Source: Metellina segmentata
Taxonomy: Eukaryota; Arthropoda; Arachnida; Araneae; Tetragnathidae
Reading direction: 5' to 3'
NCBI GenBank assembly: GCA_947359465.1
Contig: OX375879.1
Span: 93,180,078 to 93,244,077, forward strand
Length of the DNA: 64,000 bases
Positions 45,778 to 58,538 of the stretch are shown piece by piece. Below the pieces are notes generated by a model. That model made no database searches. It was not told the origin of the DNA and worked only from the letters and a program-made list of their open reading frames with translations. A program made the translations under genes and the position numbers. The first letter of the stretch is position 1; every line of letters starts with the position of its first letter.

Positions 45778-47763
45778 ATTTTTAACATTTAATTTAGAAT
45801 TTTTATTTAACAGTTAGAATCTGACCTAATAACAAGTGGTATCTCGCTCGCAATTGGTTGCTAGGTTGAGCTTGACATCACATATTTTACTGTCTGGCTT
45901 AGTGCTAAAAACACTGTTATTACAGGTTTAGGAAATCATGCATACCTCTTATGTTCAACAGGACATCGTATGTGGCCTATATAATATTTCCTTCAGAAAA
46001 CCTATAATTTCAGAATTTGTTTAAAATTCAAATGAAGCCTAACTGTAAGGGATGCACCTACCGGTCTTAGAAATAATAACGTTTCTTCTTCTATCTATTA
46101 ACACATGAAGAACCTTTTGTTTTCTAAATCACATACAAATAACATTTGATCTTTGTTAAACTATCCAGTTCGCTTCAGTTTTCCATACTTCCCCGAAATA
46201 TGCATGCGTGTGCATGATGTTTGACTTACAAAAGTTAGAACCCTGTGTGGCTTACCTTAAGCTGAGGTTGCACTGTTTGTTATTACCAAGGGCCACATAG
46301 ATACACTGTGACTTACGGGAGAGCTGCCAAAAGAAAACATGCCATTTATCTATCATGTCGTTAAAAGCACGCCAAAGGCACCAATCTGCAAAATTGGCAA
46401 TTCAACAAAAACGCGTTCAAAGTTTTGATACTTCTGGAAAAATAGAGTTACGACTCAAAGGTTGTTTTCTAATGAAAATCGGCATTTCCTCTACGAATCA
46501 AGATGATTCGGGGCTTAGTCATAGTTTAAAACATGAAATGATGACTCGAAAAATGAAGTTAGGTGAAAAAAGCCAAAATGCAGATTGGTGCCATGGCGTG
46601 AGGGTATAAATTGATTATTTATTTTATTCATGTTAGTCATATTGTTAGAAAGAAGGACTTAATTTGACTCTTGACGTTGCATTGATTTTTCTATTGTTTC
46701 AACATTTGGTTCGATTTTTGCAGTAACCAAGAGCAAAATTGATTCTAAAATTTCATTTATTGAGCTCAGTAAACATATTACTATCCTTCGTTTGATATCA
46801 CAATGAGCTTATTTCTGCCAGCTCCTCACATACTTCAAACTCGTGTGTTTATTCCACGAGAAAATACCAACAACTGGGCTGTGGAAGCAATGCCAGTTGA
46901 TTCATCAATAGACAATAAGTAGTTAAACTGCTTTCAATAAGTCTGCAATAGGTCCTTTACATTTGCCAACATTGCCATTAATCCTTCTTTGCATAGTCAT
47001 CCGGTTAAATTACATCTCAAAAGTTTTGACTCATTCCAAGCAAATAATTTTTCAGCAGCTATGTCAAAAATATCTTCAACTGCATCTCCGTCTGTTCATT
47101 TTCAGCATCTTTTTTCTATACGGCGAATATTTCAAAACTTATTTCTGTTGCAATTTCTGAATCTTGAACATGTTTTCTAAACATCACTCGCTGAGAGACC
47201 TCTTAATTCTCATTTCAAAGATGAATTATTTTTGTTTACTTAGTTCTTCAGGTAGTTTTGAAAATGTAGAAGGCCCACCTTCAGTGTCTTCGTATATTGT
47301 TTTCGCTTGTGACGGCTACAGCACTTTTGCAAATCAAACGAATCATATTATTAATCGACCTGCACATAAACATTTTTCGCTCCAGCTATTTTCATAGTCA
47401 CTCTGCTTTTACACTATGCTATGCTACCCCTACGGAAACAAAATAGTCGCATTACAAGTAAAACGAATTGTAAAATTTGCTTAAAGTTAAAGACAAGTGT
47501 TATGCAAAATTACTTCGATATACTGCTTTGTAATTAAGTAATGGTTCACTGGATCAACACAACTCGATTTTTTGGATACAACATACTTAATATCCTTTTT
47601 ATTCATACATATTTTTTGTTATAAATATTTCGCCATGTTTCAAGCAATTTTAAAACTATAATTACCAGTTAATATATTTTCGGTATTCTCGAATAATTGC
47701 TTTCTTATTTTTGTAAATGGTTGATAATTCATACAAACTACATAAAAACTATAAACCTAAATA
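45778..47763. other. End of unit A, unassigned
   Basis: AT-rich region between the BEL element and the middle Tc1. The plus-strand ORF 46355-46609 (starts MSLKARQRHQSAKLAI) is not recognised and has no counterpart in the window to test conservation, because unit B is cut before this point. Confidence 0.4.
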
Positions 47764-48622
47764 CGCAGTCCAGTCACATTAATGTGACCACCTGTCAAAA
47801 ACCATAATAACTACCTTTGGTAGAGCGGACCGCAGCTAGACGTACAGGGAAAGAGTCAATTAGGTTTCTGCACCCAGTGAATGTCGGGAAAACATTCCCC
47901 AAACTATAATGCTCCCTCCTCCAGCCCGGATCCTTCCGGCAATTGTTACTTTCAGACGTTTCACGCCGTATACGCCAACGTCCATCTGTCCGATGGAGCA
48001 CAAACGTGATTCATCGGAAAAAGCCATTTGTCGCCACTTTGGACGTCCAGTTACGGTAATGGCGTGCAAATTCCAGCCTTCGTCGCCGATGAACAGCAGT
48101 CAGCATAGGTGCATTAACCAGGCGTCTGCTACGGAGGTCCATGCGCAGGCAACATTCGCAGAACCGTTGTTGAGGATACACTATTGGTAGCCCTTTGGTT
48201 CATCTGGGCGGTCAGTTGCTCAACATTTGCACGTCTATTCGCCCGAACGCATCTCCGTAGAATTCGTTCGCCTCTGTCATCTATAGCCCATGGTGCACCA
48301 CGTGTGCCACGCAGCTGATTTTGGATAGTGCCATTTTGCCATGCACGGTATAGTTTTACCACGGCGGCAAGCGAAGTTCACAAAATTAGCCGTTTCCGAA
48401 ATGCTTCCACTCTTGGCCCGAAAGCCAATAATCCTGCCCTTTTGGACGTCGGATAAATCACTACGTTTCTGCATTACGCCAACGATTGAAATGCTTTCCG
48501 ATGCCCTAGGACATCCTTTATATACACTCCACTGCAATGTGCTGCCACCTGCCTTTTGTGATTGGTTATTTCACGTTGACGTCGAAAGTAGGTGGTGGTC
48601 ACATTAATGTGACTGGACTGTG
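47764..48622 (-). mobile_element. Tc1-type transposon B, chimeric copy at the duplication junction
   Basis: TA flanks (47762-47763, 48623-48624). The ends read CGCAGTCCAGTCACATTAAT and, reversed, CACAGTCCAGTCACATTAAT. The right part from 47938 and the right flank match Tc1 A. The left about 170 bp has a different deletion pattern and the left flank is unrelated to that of Tc1 A. This is the structure expected of a crossover product. Confidence 0.88.
47795..48537 (-). pseudogene. Tc1-like transposase, differently deleted (copy B)
   Basis: The N-terminal HTH region (MQKRSDLSDVQKGRIIGF) matches copy A but has a small deletion in the middle of the HTH (NFVNFACRRGK instead of NFVNCSRAAV). WRQMAFSDES (first Asp) is followed by AGGGSIIVWGMFSRHSLGA, a segment that copy A has lost. 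It then skips to NLIDSFPVRLAAV. The second and third catalytic acids are missing. It is inactive. Confidence 0.85.
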
Positions 48623-50298
48623 TATAATATACTATTAGATATAGTATTACTATCGTTATTATTATTATTATTATTGTTTGCACACATGGGAAGCTTTTAA
48701 GTTGTTCTAGTGAAAAAATCTTATGACAAAGTATGCTGTTGGCAAAGATCGGACAGGGAAATTAAAAAACCAAAACGCACAATTATAAAATTATTTTAGT
48801 TTATCCACTATTCGATATCATGTAATCTTAAACTTTCAAGTATAAAGCACTCAATCAAACAATCACAAATACTTTTGATTCACTTGAAAATTTGTTTTTA
48901 ATTTTTTTCATTACGGAACATATACTTCTGTGGCTTATCACAGAGTCACGGAGTCCTTCAACTTCAATGCAATCAGTTATTACTTTTTATCATGCGAAAG
49001 AAATTTACAGCGCTGAACAAGTGACTTGTTACAAGAGGAAACGAAAACTATCGCAAATAACTTTCTTTTGAGTTTGAGCTGTTCTCTTATCAATTTTAAA
49101 TTGCAGAAAGTAAATGTCCACATTCCGCCCATTCGGCTTTAAAAAGTAACTAGTTTTACATACTATTACAACTGCGCATGTAAACAACAAAAATTAGTTT
49201 TCGGCTAAATGAATAAAGGATACCTGCGCATTTATTAGATGAATAGCGAAAGCAAGTATATTTTTTTCGATATTATAGAAACTAAATTGGTTAAAATTTA
49301 AAATTCGTGAACATGATATTCTTTGATTTAAGTAAGAAAGTATAAGTTAAAAAGTTTTGTCGCTTTAAATAGGTATTGTTCCTTTCGATGTTGAAGGACA
49401 AAATCAGTTTTTTTTTTCCACTATCGTCATATGGAATTTTATTTTAAGATTACCGATGTATTACTGAATGATGGGATATTTGTTTGAACAAGTTTCACTT
49501 AGATTTAAAGTGTATCAATAGTATAGGCAAGATTCCATTTCTTAGGGGAATACAAAGCTAGAAATATGATTTTTATGCAAAATGAATCAATCAGAATCAT
49601 ATTGCATTGATAAAAAGAGACATTGGTATTGAAGTCTTCTCAATATATTTGATCGGCAGACATAATTTTAAGGGGTCTGATTACTGAAAGTAAAAATACT
49701 AATGACACACATAGAATTAACAAAATAATAATGACATATACTATGACAGTACATATCAGCCTTCGATAATTCGTCTTTTTGTAAAATATAACAATGTATG
49801 TAATTTTGCATCACTTTCTCTTATGTGAATTTCTAGGAAGATTCTTGTGTTAGAAAAAATATCACGTTTTTACACTTATATTCCGTAATGTGTGTGTAAA
49901 TTTTAATAAATTAATAAATTTTTATTTCAAAATTTTCGAAATGTTTCTTATTTTTATAGATTATTATTAACATTTGTTTTAAAAATCCTACATTACCTTC
50001 TTCTTTTCTATCATGCTAAGACTTGAATTTCCCGCACCTATTATGCCAGAAAATTTTATAGGTTTAAAAATAAATATTTTAGAATTAAATTACTTCGTGG
50101 AGTCAATGCTAAACTACTCACAGATTGCTTTGGCATGTGAATAAGATCGCAACAATAAATACAAGCTATGCAGATCGATTGCTTTATTATATTCTCCATT
50201 ATTTTATAGTAATACATCAGAGAGAGAGAGAGCTATTTTAAACATCAAATCAATATAATTTAAAACAATACCAATTCATTTAGTCTTAAAACTATTAA

Positions 50299-50499
50299 TT
50301 ATTTTTTCTTCATCTTCTTCGAACTGACAGATGCATGTCCTACTTTATAGCTCCAATCAATCTTTGTGTTCGGCATCAAATACACCTGTGAAAAACGTTT
50401 TGTGTTAAAGTCACTTTTCACAAAGGCAAGTTTCATACAATACAAACTGGAAGGCTTCAAACAAGGGTTGTGCATGAACTGAAAAGTGTTACCCCTCAT
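50299..50499 (-). CDS. Candidate terminal coding exon, copy B (unknown protein)
   Basis: Counterpart of 28488-28688 with identical predicted residues and three silent changes (in codons for Asn, Ser and Asp). The same acceptor-like sites and TAA stop are kept. The preserved frame is the only evidence that it is coding. Confidence 0.35.
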   Translation of the reverse strand: MRGNTFQFMHNPCLKPSSLYCMKLAFVKSDFNTKRFSQVYLMPNTKIDWSYKVGHASVSSKKMKKK

Positions 50500-51380
50500 A
50501 GATTAAACCCTATGAGGTGTTTAGACAAATAGTTCTACCTTGCATTCTGCATTTTTGCTTGCTTGGTTTCTTGAAATTTTTATCAACTTGGTACCGCTAC
50601 AGTCTATGTTTATAGCTATGAGAACGGACTTGGCAGTTTTTTGGTGCAATTCTAAAGTCGCCAAGGAAAGAATTATTTTAAAAATATTTTTCTTTCAAAA
50701 ATATTAGAAGGGAAAATAAAAGCTTGAAAACACATTTGAGAACGTTTATGAAAGCGTATGTTTTAAAATTTTTTACAAAAAGTAATAAGTATGAACATAT
50801 TTCAAAAAACATTTGTGAATCAGCAGAAAAACTAAGCTGCGAATGTTGGGTAAGAATACCCTGGCATACTAAAAAAAAAAGATTTGTAAAAAAAAAAAAA
50901 AAAGAAGTAATATAACCTGATACGTCAGAACTGTTCCGGGAAAAAATTATTAAAGAATCAAATTCCAAAAATGGCAAGAAACCAATAACTGGCAGAACTC
51001 TACCGTGAAAAAATAAATAAAATTCCACAACTGGAGAAAAACAATTAACTGAATCAATGAAGTAAATAAGAAAAATTTAAGAAGACCAATGCAATCAAAG
51101 GATACTTTAAAATTAAAATAACCAATGGAATTAAAGAGAAAATTACAAACGAAACAATGAAATCAAACGACTTTAACGGATTGTGAAAGAACTTTCCAGA
51201 TTAATCGAAATGAATATCTAAACTTTCCATTTGCCGAGGTTGCCATGAAAACCCCAATAACCGTAAATACAGCCTTAACATACCGTAACTTGCTACTAGT
51301 AGTACGCCAAAAAATTCGCCACGGCTGTTGCCTCCGCTATAAACGTAGACTGTAGCTGCATCATCTATTTTTACCAATAT

Positions 51381-51610
51381 AATTTACGAAAGGATTCTAT
51401 TCGAAACAAAGGACCGATATAATCTTTCTGAAAGATTATAGTCGAGAGAAATGTGCAATGGAATCTTTCCAAAGGATTGTATTCTGAGAAAGGTATTAAT
51501 ATAATCTTTCCAGGGGGATTCTATTCTGGAGAATGGGCCATTAGAATCTTTACAAAACATTGTATTCGAAGGAAAGGAGCTATTGAATCTTTCCAAAGAT
51601 TCAAAGAATC
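51381..51610. repeat. 41-bp minisatellite, copy B
   Basis: Same array as at 29632-29866 with the same number of units, slightly diverged and with a 1-base insertion (CAGGGGGATTC). It predates the duplication. Confidence 0.85.
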
Positions 51611-53766
51611 CATAGATTCGTTAGAAAGATGTGGTCATTTAGTCATTCAATGTGTTTTGTGAAGTAAAAACAACACTACACTACTCGAAAATCTTGCGAG
51701 GTTAAGGGTTAAAGAAAAATATGCAAATAAAATCATAAATATTTGCAAGTGAAAACAGAAAGGCATCAGAGTGAATGGGAGCTAACAGTTTAGGATAGCT
51801 GGGAAGCTGTTTCCATTTGCATCAGGATATCATAAACTACCATTGACCATGTTTGAGAAATTTGCTAATGCATATTTAGTGAAGAAATACGCCTCACCAA
51901 TATTTGTCATTACTATTGATTGCACAATCATTATTTAAGAAATTGTTTATTCATCTTAAGTGTTGCTACTTATTCCTTTAGGGCCTAGCTCTTTGTGTCC
52001 AAACACTCTCAAAATGTCCAACACTAGATCACGACTTTCATAGAGATCTTTTCTTGCCAAACCACCGCAAGACAAACGATGACTTGGAATCAATGTTCAG
52101 TCTCATAATTTTTAAGCAAGTTGTAAAAGTCTTATGAACGAAGGATAGAGATTATATGTGACCGCTCTTATATCTAGAAAAATTAACTATCAGCTAACTT
52201 GTAAATTAAATGTAAATTAATAATTCTTTCGTTGTGGGAACAATATTAAAAAAAAAAGACTTATGGAAAGTTTATTTCCTTATGGTATGAAGGCCGATCT
52301 GAATCCGATCTACATCCTGAAGGCCGATCTACATCCTCGAATAACAACGTTCAATGCTAGAGTCAATGGGCATTCCAAAAGAACAGCAATTGTCGAGTAA
52401 CTTCACTTGAGCCTTTGTACATCGTATTGCAAGTTCCCATCTAACTGAGATTTAAATTTTATTGAGTGTGTGTCAATCCTTCAATCATTTTATTTGTTGG
52501 GGTATGTAAGTGGAATAGACCAATTACTAAATCACTAACGGTTGTTTAGAAGTTCCTGCTTCAACATTGAAGAATATTTGACAGGTGCCGTGTGTACTGA
52601 AGAGTCAAAAAAGAAGCAAAGCTTATCAGACGCAAAACGCTTTGAATTACAAAGCTAAAAAATTAATTTATTATTTATTTATAAGAGACCCAATTGCTTT
52701 TTTTTGTTTTTCTGGTGGTTGTACAGCATTCCAAAAACTATAAAAGGAGACAAAATAGGCATTCGACGTACTTGAATCTGACTGACACGCGTCTGCGCTA
52801 AGAACCCCAGTACCAAGTTAGATGACGAGCCTCTCATGAAATTCGAAAGATGCACCCAAGTACAATCTTTAAAGTACAAATGTTTAAATTTTTAAACCTT
52901 ATTTCCTTGTTACAATTGTTGTCCAACCTTACTGTACAAATGGCAGTTGGAAAAAGACTTTTTGAACGTAGAAAACAAGCTGCCAATACAGTATTAAAAA
53001 CTTTCTACATATCTCCGGCTGCCTCCATTAGATCTCTAGCTCTGGTACCATGGTACCGGTGACCCTTTAGCCTAATGTAGAGGTTCTGACTTTCATCATA
53101 TCTAAATTTTAATGTAAATATATTTTTCAATATCTAATTTTTAAGCAAAAAACGCTTTCCAGTCAACATGGGAAATGCAGTAAGAAATACCCTTGACATG
53201 AATTACAACATTTACTTACCATGAGTATACTAATTTTCATCCGTATGAGTATGCTCATCTCCATCACTATGAGTATGCCCATCTCCATCACTATGAGTAT
53301 GTCCATCACTATGTGTATGTCCATCTCCATCAGTATGATTGTGAAATCCAAGCGAACCTTTGGGGTGTTTCAAACCATCTTTGCCATTTTCATGGTGATC
53401 AGAAAGGACTGAAGTCAAAAATATACATAGTAAATGGTTTCGATATAAATTATAGTAATAATAAGTTCAATGAATAATTTAATTAATTAATAAAATTATG
53501 GATTATGTCACTTGTTTATCCGTAGATAACGCCCACCCAATTTGTATTTTGACTAATTCTATAGAGCTTCTACAATGTCTTCATCAACACAAATCAAGCA
53601 GCCTCGTTTTTCGAATTAAAGAAGTCATAAATCTTATCTACGAATTGTAAGACGCCATTTTGCAGTGGATTCCCGCGCATTGTGGTAATCATGACAACCA
53701 TATGGTAGACAAATTGGCTACAAAATCGGGTCCAGTTCCCTGGGATTCAACGTCATTCTCAGGGTT

Positions 53767-54071
53767 AGTTAATTAACGTTGCACTAGAGCAACACAATGG
53801 GCTATTGGTGACGGTTCGGGATCAATCCTGAAGGTAAATATCCAAGGACAACGTCTCGTAATATTGAACCACAGTCAGATGACGAAGTCACATCTGAGCT
53901 GGCATCCCACTCTCCATACTTCCACACCACGTCAACGTGAGAACGTTCGAGGTTAAGACAGATTTTACGTTCCCCAACCTTCGTGTACTCGATGGTCTTT
54001 AGCTGGACCGAGTTCCGAATGTGCAAACCTCCCGTTGCTAATCCGTTTCTTTTCCAACTGAGCTGTTCGGA
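53767..54071 (-). repeat. tRNA-derived SINE in intron 3 of gene copy B
   Basis: Duplicate of the SINE at 32825-33127, nearly identical, so its insertion predates the segmental duplication. Confidence 0.8.
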
Positions 54072-54279
54072 TCCACTATTAGGGAGCCTAAACAAGACAA
54101 CTAAACAGATTTTATAAACAGTTTGGCGTGACAACTAGAAAAGTACACGATCAAGTCGCAACTTGTTTTTTCCTTACAGGAGCCTAAGAGGAGTGCTTCT
54201 TTTCTACTTTCGTCCCTCTGCTCTTTCTTGAAATAGTAAATTATGGAATCTTAAGTTAGTTTTCCTGTTTATTAATTGA

Positions 54280-54365
54280 TATGGTGGTCAGGGTGTTGTC
54301 TTCTAGATTGAAATTTGACTGATTCGAATCCGAGGCCGGGTGTGGATGTTTGTCCGTTTGGAACG
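54280..54365 (+). repeat. SINE head fragment with A- and B-box, copy B
   Basis: Duplicate of the fragment at 33340-33425, with the same boxes. Confidence 0.5.
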
Positions 54366-55597
54366 AATGCCTCTCTATACATCGGGTTGTATTTTGAATT
54401 TATAATATGTATGTGAGGGGTAACGTGAAAGTGGAGCTCCAGGTGGTTCACAATTCCCCTTTTGCGATGCCATGTTTACTAAAGCACTTTTCAGTTGAAA
54501 TTGTCCGGGCATTTATAAAATCATTAATTTTCCTTGATTTTGTTTGAATTTTTTCTGCCTGGTGTGTGGCACCGACTTGACCAAATAAATCATCATCCAA
54601 GAAACCCAATAAACCAAACTTACACACAGGAGAAACAATGTAACTATTCGATTTTACGAAGGCCTTGTAGTCACATTTGCAATCAAGGTCAGGATTGGTA
54701 ATAAGTACCCAAGAGTATATTTGCACAAGTTCCATCTTTGGAATCTCTAAATAAAGTTATATCGCATCGTTTACGTTACCACTTCAAAAACACTTCATGT
54801 CAGGGTTGTCCGTCCAACCCATGGAGCTAATAATACTGCCCCTAACACCATTTGACTACAGTTTACATTATTCGAAGACCTATAAATTTCCAAGGGGAAA
54901 AAAAAAACACCCTTCTTTCACCTTGTTAATGTCATTGCTCATTAGCAAGAATTACATTTAGGAGCAACTATTTTTAAGGATAAAACACATGAAAAGTAAA
55001 ATTAGATAAAATATTTCTGACGATCACTTTGAGAACTTAGTAAGAATTTTAACCATTTCTATTAATAGAACTCACTAGGAATTGTAACTATTTCCATCAA
55101 CAGAACTCACTAGAAATTGTGAAAATTTACAAGTCATACATTGAGGCATTAGTTTCATAGAAAAGATTGAATATCTCACTAGTTTTATGTTTATGTTGCC
55201 CTCTTTTTAACAATGGTAATGATAACTGACAAATAAATTGCCAAAATTTCTGAAACACAAGGAAATAAATGAAATTATTCTAGTTTTAAAACCGAAAAAC
55301 AGAAATTCCCTGATAAATACATATCATATAAAAGCAAAAATGTGTGAATAAATTCGCAGAAGAATGAAAGTTAAATATGAATGGACAATGAGAACGTGGA
55401 AATGGTGAAATAAAGTTAACTGACAGAAACATGTAATGTAAATGAAGAAACTTATTATACCTGAACAAATTTCATAATCAACCTTCCAAACTTGCAATAT
55501 TCTAGAATTTCGCTATGCATAGAAAATCAAATAGCTTAATCTTTTACCGATTAATAGAAAAAAAATTTAAATTCAGAGTAAAAAATCCCACTCTGTA

Positions 55598-55871
55598 TAC
55601 AGGGTGATTCGAAAATCATAATGAGGTCTGAAGTTTTAATAACTTTGAATTAGTTATTTTTATTAAGAATTCGGACCGAACAACAGCGATATTACTAACA
55701 AACCCACAGATAAACAACTTTGTCCCAACAAGCATATCGTCGCCATAGAGGCGTGTACGATTCTCCAAGTGAATCAATGATTAAACGTTTGGTTGGGTGT
55801 TTTAAAGAACAGGGTTCATTAAGTGATTTTACTAGAACAGGCCAACCACCCTCCAGAGGAAGTAACAGTTA
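55598..55871 (+). pseudogene. Transposase N-terminal HTH remnant, copy B
   Basis: Duplicate of 34657-34930 with a few substitutions. It keeps the FKEQGSL...TRTGQP text in frame. Confidence 0.5.
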
Positions 55872-55874
55872 ATC

Positions 55875-56086
55875 CTCCTGGTGGTTTACACGACCACATA
55901 TCACGTCACTAACAAAACTGACCAAATCGCGATGGACGAGATCGAGATACCTCGCCAGAAGAAGAACACAGACAAGATCTTTATCTGGTTATTGTCAAAA
56001 AATAGGCAATATCTTGATGACGAATTGTCATGTCATTTGCAGAATGGTTCAGATCTTTAGGAACGAGATATCTGGTTGAAACCACT
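55875..56086. mobile_element. GGTGGTT-type MITE, copy in unit B
   Basis: Duplicate of 34934-35145, again abutting the hAT-like MITE on its right. Confidence 0.6.
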
Positions 56087-56091
56087 TAACG

Positions 56092-56636
56092 CAGGCCTCT
56101 AAATAGATTTTTTAGTACAGGTGCACCTTGTGCAGCTAAGTTTTTAAATTAGGTGCACAGGTAATATTTTAGGTGCATATTTAAAAAAGAACGTAATATA
56201 AGAGCATTAATGTAATATAAACTACTTCATTAGTTGGGTATGCTTAAATAGGTTAGTAGTAGATGGTAAATAAAAATATTTTAACAGCTAAATTATCCCT
56301 TTTCTCAGGCGCACGGCTGTCGCGACAGTCGCTTCGACAGAGCCATCTGAAAAATGTTTCGATCATCGGAAACTTCTGGTGGCAGTGACACAAGTAAACC
56401 TTCCTCCTGTATAAACACGTTATAGCCCAGCAATTTTGTTATCGCATAGTGTGTATTTAGGAATTTTAATTACGTTCCTTTAGAGCAAGAGAGGTCGATA
56501 TTAATATTTTGTTCAAATATCAAAATAACATAAAACACGTTTCCCCCCTTTTTTTAACGTTAGGTGCACCTAGCGGGAAAAAATTAGGTGTACAATTTTA
56601 TTTTCATGTGCTCACACCCGGGTATTTCGAGCCCTG
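56092..56636. mobile_element. 545-bp hAT-like MITE, unit B
   Basis: Same element and length as 35151-35695. Its flanks read ACTTAACG and ACTGAACG, so one base of the target duplication has mutated since the segmental duplication. Confidence 0.85.
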
Positions 56637-56838
56637 ACTGAACGTGTTAATTATCTAGTGTTAGCTAGTAGTTAAACGTGTAAGCTAGTGTTGTTTAAGA
56701 CCAGAGCCTATCAATTCGAAGGATAGCCCTATAGGGCTATTTCAAAGAAAAGTTTATATACAAGCCTCGGAATTGCGCAAGGCAAAAAATTAACGCCATT
56801 TAGCTCACCAAGTGGTTTAGACTAGGTATCTAATCCAG

Positions 56839-57134
56839 GGTTCGAGCAATTTTGCAATGATAAGATATGCTATCTATCAAGATCTGGCTGCACTTACGAA
56901 TGCCGGGATACTTTGCCGAGACAAAACTTTTCCATTACTTCTATTCGAATGAAGATCCACGGAGGTAACGAAAATTGTCCTTTGCCTATAACTGGCTACA
57001 ACTTGGAACAGGTTTCTCATCAGAGACTGGCCACTACAGGACAGTTTTCGACGGGAAGATCAACCACTAGGAGGACTAAGATATTAAATTTTTCACGTCA
57101 TAGTGTAAATTTATTTTCTATAGATACTGTGTAA
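56839..57134 (+). CDS. Candidate Cys-rich exon antisense to the secreted gene, unit B
   Basis: Counterpart of 35898-36193 with the same length, acceptor-like site, cysteines and stop. Changes are mostly amino-acid replacing, which argues for weak constraint or positive selection. Confidence 0.3.
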
Positions 57135-57970
57135 GATTCAACGAGATTAATAAAGGAGCTACTGAATATTGAAACCCCTTCGTCACTTTTGGTCCATCTT
57201 GTACATACTCCATTAACGTACGTAGCACTGAAACCGATGATATGTGCATATTGGTGAATGAAGATATTGAATATAAACAATATAAAATAAATCTCTACAC
57301 GGGATTAATTCACCAATTTCTTTTATTTAAACTTCTTGATTTGAGCCTTGAAGCTTTATTCACAACATTGCTACAAGGATGAGCTTAAAGCACAAATGTA
57401 ATTTGGTAGTCTGATTACATGAAGCAATACGGAAGATGGAAATCAGTCTCGGAAAGACAATTTTAACGATTTGAACATTGAAATGTGCCGAAAAGCCTTT
57501 GAACAAAGTGAATGGGACTGAATTGAAGTGGATATGCAGATGATAATTGTGGTAATTTAAATGAAGCGTCTTTATTTTTGCAACTTTTAATTTTTGAATA
57601 TTTACTTCATTTAGAGGAATGATAGGTGCATAACTATGCTGATATTCATTAGAATAAATAAGGCATACAATATGAGTAAGGCTTAGGCTGGGACGGTGGT
57701 AACTAGTTGAATACAATATGAGTAAAAACACTGCTATTAAAAAGTTTAAGAAATTGAGGAATTTAAAAGCAAATGCTATGCACGGGTTTGCTATTCCTTG
57801 GAAAAGTGCTTGAATCAAAACAGAAGGACAGTTTTAACAATTACCTGAACAGGACATCAAACACACTATAAGAAGAAGGCTGAAAATTTGGAGCTTCATT
57901 TCTTGAAATTTTGTTGCCACTTCAAACAGAATCCTCAGTGAAATTATGTCCGATAAGAGAACAAGCACTG

Positions 57971-57977
57971 TTTTATA
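57971..57977 (-). promoter_or_regulatory. TATA box of candidate secreted gene, copy B
   Basis: TATAAAA in the same context (GGGTATAAAACAGTGC) and at nearly the same distance from the start codon as in copy A, so the promoter survived duplication. Confidence 0.5.
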
Positions 57978-58280
57978 CCCACAAAAAGTAAATTCTTGGA
58001 ATAATTAAGAAAAATTTCGTCTTTGTTCTCACTTTGTAAGGTTATTTCCTCATTTGTTTGCTTCTCACAGTGCAATCGTATAAGCATTGAATAAAGAACT
58101 TATTTCTTCTGCTATTGTAACCGAGTGTGCAGTATTTATTATGAGCAACAAGCAAATTTAACCTGTCAAGAAAAAATTTTATTGCCCCATTCTGAGGATG
58201 AATACAATCAAGATTTGGCAACACTTTCAAGAACTCTTTCTTTACCCTAGTATTGTACACGAAACTAAGGGTGGATAATT

Positions 58281-58538
58281 GAATTAACGTCGCATTAGAA
58301 CTACGCAGCGGGCTATTGTGGGACACCTCGTAATCTTGATACAGGATCACACCACGAGGTAACACCAGAGCTTTTACCCCACTCTCCAAACTTCCACACC
58401 ACTCTTATGTAAGGCCACTTGAGATCACGACAGATTTAACGTGCTCCAGTTCTCGTGCACACAACAGTCTTTGGATCTAGTTTCAATCTCAAAAACATCT
58501 AGTTTCTAATCAAATTATCTTCCAAACAGGCTACCAGG
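58281..58538 (-). repeat. tRNA-derived SINE, unit B
   Basis: Duplicate of 37340-37597. Confidence 0.75.

Larger units (their letters stand above)
26121..47937 (+). repeat. Tandem duplication unit, copy A (about 21.8 kb)
   Basis: The unit starts inside Tc1 A at GGCAATTGTT (26121) and ends at the same word inside the middle Tc1 (47938). Copy A matches copy B in order along its whole visible length; only small indels change the offset (21804 at 26819, about 20944 after 32253, 20936 at 42261). The largest differences are the 778-bp TTAA element, a TA microsatellite, and a 58-bp deletion or insertion near 30720. By eye only a few percent of bases differ. Haplotype duplication in the assembly is the main alternative. 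Confidence 0.85.
48623..53192. other. Unit B counterpart of 26819-31470
   Basis: Contains the candidate exon at 50299 and the minisatellite. A local duplication of the word GAAGGCCGATCT lies near 52287-52332. The TA microsatellite and a 58-bp block present in unit A are missing. Nothing else is recognised. Confidence 0.5.
53230..57899 (-). pseudogene. Candidate secreted Cys/His-rich gene, copy B (exon 2 frameshift)
   Basis: Exons correspond to copy A: exon 1 57899-57845 (one substitution, Val8 to Leu), exon 2 55501-55461, exon 3 54746-54624 (identical), exon 4 53408-53230 (one Asn to Asp change in the His-rich repeat). Exon 2 is 41 nt instead of 42 because of a deletion, and it also carries several clustered substitutions, so normal splicing shifts the frame and meets a stop in exon 3. 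Because every intron is phase 1, skipping exon 2 would restore an open frame lacking about 14 residues and two cysteines. The TATA box and all splice sites are kept. The status is either recent pseudogene or a shortened isoform. Confidence 0.55.
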
